From: Atherix ibis
Taxonomy: Eukaryota > Arthropoda > Insecta > Diptera > Athericidae
Assembly: GCA_958298945.1 (NCBI GenBank)
Contig: OY282609.1
Span: forward strand, 66,746,220-66,810,219
Direction: 5' to 3'
Length of the DNA: 64,000 nt
Shown here: one piece after another, positions 60,959 through 64,000 of the stretch
Layout of the letters: every line of letters starts with the position of its first letter
How positions within the stretch are numbered: the first letter of the stretch is position 1
Program-made: the position numbers and the translations under genes
Notes under the pieces: model-generated
What the model saw: the letters and a program-made list of their open reading frames with translations, nothing else
Databases searched by the model: none
What the model was told of the DNA's origin: nothing

Positions 60959-61698
60959 TATACTAAATAATATATCTTAAGTGTTCTAATTAAGCTAATG
61001 TATAGCAACTACATTTTTAAAGGATCAAATCTAATTCTTGAGGATTATGATTATAGTAGTAGCAGTAAAGACAAGCAATAGCATTCAAATTTTAAACCAC
61101 TTTTTCGAAATGCATACATTTGTTAGATGTGCTTATAGTTTTTTTTATTTATATTTTGTTCTTTTTACTAACAAAATTTAGCTTAATTTAATTGAAAGAT
61201 TTAAGTGACTTCTAAATGATTGATTGATAATTTTGTATCGAAAATAATTCACTGCTAATATCGGTGCATGCATTAATTTTTCTAATGGTCAAATTTTTTT
61301 TATATATTCTAAAAAAAAGCAAAATTGCGGCAATTTTTTAGTCGTTTTTAAAAAAAGTATTAATATTTTTCTTTTACCTGAGAGGGAAAAGAAATTCATT
61401 TTCCTCTGTTTTAGACAGATTATCATTTGACCACACATAAAATTATCGAAATCAAATTAAGAGAAGTTGGAAAAAAACATGCAAATTTTTTCCATAATAC
61501 GAGTAATTACAAAATGAAAATTAAAATATTCAATCGAACAAACTTATTAAATAAAATATTTCTTTTTTGTTTTAATTAGTATATCTATACATATAAAAAG
61601 ATTTAATATTAAAATAATAATAGTTACAAAATTACTTTTAAAGTTTTTTTTTATAAATTAATCTACAATTTTAGAAGGGATAAAATAAAAATATTACA
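60959..61698. other. AT-rich non-coding DNA, 3' flank of the EPT1-like gene
   Basis: No gene is supported. It presumably includes the 3' untranslated region of the minus-strand gene that ends at 61699. No canonical AATAAA on the minus strand was pinned down. Confidence 0.45.
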
Positions 61699-63778
61699 TT
61701 AATCATTCCATGACGTTTTAACTCTCTTATAATTATTATTATTATAGTTATTATTATTTACACAAGATTGTCTTACTTTAAAACATTTGATGTTAAAATA
61801 GTTGCACATTTCTCGTACCTGAAATATGAAATTTAAAAAATTATAAAACAATTTTTACTAAACCGCAAAATTTTAAAATCTTATGATTTTAATGTAAGGA
61901 ACATTTTTAGTTTTTTTTTATAGAAAGATAAGGAAAATTCCTTCCTAATAGGAAGGTAACATAGTAGATGCGCAAAAGATAGCCTCTCCGTATCAATATA
62001 GTGCTTAACGAGACTCCGGCGAAAATTGTTACGAAATCTTTTTCGTTTTCTTTTATATACTAATATTTAATAAATTGGTTATTTTTTTGAATTTTCTTTA
62101 ACGTTTACGGAGAATTAAATACTACTTTAATGTTTACAAACAAATTTCAAAAATTGTTATTTTTTTGATAAATAAAAGATAAAACAAAATTTATTATAAA
62201 AAAATTGACAATTTAAAAAAAAAAAAAGGTGCTCAATAAAAAATTAAATATTCAAAAATAATTTTTGTTTTCAGGTTTAAAATCCTAACAGCCATAAAAT
62301 TTAAAAAATTTCTAAATAAAAGCTTATGTATAAGTGAGAATTTCTAAAAACTTGGAGACATTTTAATATTTTTGGAATAGTTTTAAATATAATAAATATT
62401 CGTAAATTAATTTTGATAATAAATTATTAAATTAAAATTTAATTAATTTTCAAAGATGAAATAAATATCAAATTAAATCGATTAAAATAGAAAATTGTAT
62501 TGTTAATATTTACCACTCCTTGTCCATAATGTATGTGAGCAATGGTGGCGAACGATGTCATACCGTAGAGCATATATCGTTCCATATCGCTAGTAATATT
62601 TGGTAGTCCAATTTGTTCATAGTACGGAAAGCACGTTACCGAGACTTGAAGGCATAGTGGCCACATGAGTATATTAAAACCATCTGTCCTCGTATCTGAC
62701 ATTTGGGCAACAATAAGTCGACACTGTCCATCCAATGTGAAGTATTATAATTCGAAAAGTTATTAGAAATCCGTTCGTTTGTCAAAATATTTAATTTAGA
62801 ATATCGGAATTCCGAATGGACGATGATACATCATATTATTGTATATAGCATTGCCATTGGCCATAACAACATTTATTTATTTGTGCACGTATAGAATAGA
62901 GAACACATTATAAATTCCATAATGAATTATTATCTAAGTTTGGCAGAATATTGATAATAAAATGATAGTAGAATCCTTTAAAAACATTCTTGTACTCACA
63001 CTAATATTCGAAAATAACGCTCCAAACAGTATAAACATTACTCGCGGCTCCAAATCAAGAATATTATTTTGTGAGTAAAATACCCAAAACAAGGTGATGA
63101 AGAACAGTGACAAAAATGGAAAAAGTGGCCTCAGCGCCTCTATCATGGACCGCATTTTACCTGTTCGATTTTTATAGGAACTAACAACAATAAAAATATT
63201 ATAAAGTAATTAAAATTCAAAAAGAACAAATAAACTTTTATATTTAAATATAAAACATTATCTCTTAATTAAATTTCAATACGAACTTGTAAATATTTTT
63301 AATTATAATCGGATGACTAGTTATCATTCCAGATCCAACAAGAACAAATTCAAAAACTCTGGCAGGCCATAATCCGAATGGGAGTTCGGCTCTCCACATT
63401 GCTGCTCCAAAAGCCCAAGTTATCAATAAAATAAATGTTACACCCTGGAAAATGTGCGCATAAATAGCAATTGTTTATGCAAAAAAAACCAAAAATGCAG
63501 GATACATTTTTCTACACTAACCCACATAGTGAAATCATAGCCCCACGGTAGGAACATAACACCAGTATTGTACTTTTCAAAATGTGTTAGATAAAAATTT
63601 AAAAATACATTCCATATTCCGAAAAACATGTGTATTGGTGGCAGATCTATCGTTCCAAATAATGAGAACATATAAATTGGTATCAACACTGTTGAATAGG
63701 AGTCCAGTCCATGATCGAATAGTTCACCTAAAGGTCCACTTGTACCTGTACGTCTAGCTTGCTTCCCATCAATTCCAT
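61699..63778 (-). CDS. ethanolaminephosphotransferase 1-like CDP-alcohol phosphotransferase, 3' five exons (partial)
   Basis: Transfers phosphoethanolamine from CDP-ethanolamine to diacylglycerol, the last step of the Kennedy pathway, as a multi-pass membrane protein of the ER/Golgi. Exons from the 5' side: 63522-63778, 63287-63444, 63000-63180, 62514-62723 and 61699-61818, all with GT-AG borders and compatible phases, giving 307 residues and TAA. The first visible exon holds the catalytic signature DG-x2-AR-x8-G-x3-D-x3-D as DGKQARRT ... LGELFDHGLD. Hydrophobic membrane segments follow (GVTFILLITWAFGAAMW, FPFLSLFFITLFWVF). SYKNRTGKMRS, NISCRLIVAQMSDTR and AHIHYGQGV are conserved family blocks. 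The last exon adds an Asn-rich tail (NNNNYNNNNY). The HGLD version of the motif and the C-terminal blocks favour EPT1 over choline/ethanolamine CEPT. About 90 N-terminal residues lie upstream of the window edge. Confidence 0.9.
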
Positions 63779-64000
63779 CTAAAGGAGATATCTTTTTTTT
63801 ATATTTATTTGATAAATATATAATTTAATATTAAAAATAGATAGTCCTGATAAAATATTTTATAATTTTTTTAATTTTAACTGAATTTTCTTAAAAATTT
63901 CACTGCTACTAATAATTTGTTATCATAAAAATTTTTAATACACATATGCTAGTTTTAGAGGATTTTATTCTGCTAAAATAAATTAAGAAAATGACTAAAA
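63779..64000 (-). other. intron of the EPT1-like gene
   Basis: AT-rich text ending, on the minus strand, in the acceptor TCTCCTTTAG before exon 63778. No further coding exon is recognisable before the window edge. Confidence 0.6.

Overview
The window looks like nuclear DNA from an insect, probably a fly (Diptera). It is very AT-rich, host genes have short GT-AG introns (about 70-90 bp in one gene pair), initiator-like TCAGTT sites occur, and mariner/Tc1, jockey-type LINE and tRNA-derived SINE sequences are abundant. The species cannot be named from the sequence. Nothing bacterial or viral is visible.

Only three host genes are supported, all in the last 13 kb. Two adjacent four-exon genes (51484-52586 and 53503-54603) encode glycine N-acyltransferase-like GNAT enzymes. 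Their exons 2-4 have identical lengths (227, 174 and 244 nt), so they are a tandem duplication. Facing them on the minus strand, 61699-63778 holds the last five exons of a CDP-alcohol phosphotransferase, best matched by ethanolaminephosphotransferase 1. Its 5' end lies beyond the window.

The rest is AT-rich non-coding DNA packed with dead transposons. Five groups of mariner/Tc1 elements are present. (1) A DD34D mariner with ends beginning CGAAGTCTG (2275-3253, 59673-60956). (2) A second DD34D mariner with ends beginning CCAGGTGTATAAGC (7560-8628, 12738-13802, 28143-29542, 45208-46476, 54980-55661). (3) DD41D rosa-like elements (about 6170-6880, 13960-14175, 21413-22405, 46688-46985, 56296-57770). 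(4) A third mariner-like family (14176-14640, 17735-18345, 23478-23565). (5) A mariner of the irritans/Hsmar1 type (58200-58840). Jockey-like LINE fragments lie at 49620-50690 and 57800-58095. SINEs lie at 9170-9705 and 47412-47885, the latter a SINE nested in a SINE.

From about 25 to 42.6 kb the window holds five arrays of one minisatellite family based on ACTGAAAATTTTT, three in one orientation and two in the other, with internal higher-order repeats. The most unusual object is at 56575-56993: about 20 copies of a 21-bp minisatellite that reads, on the minus strand, as the seven-residue motif PRSCDLT of the DD41D transposase around it. The catalytic-site codons of a transposon appear to have been expanded into satellite DNA. 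Other structural oddities are a mariner whose 3' end is replaced by an inverted copy of its own 5' end, a composite mariner that carries flanking DNA shared with another locus, and a 57-bp-arm palindrome at the end of a LINE fragment.
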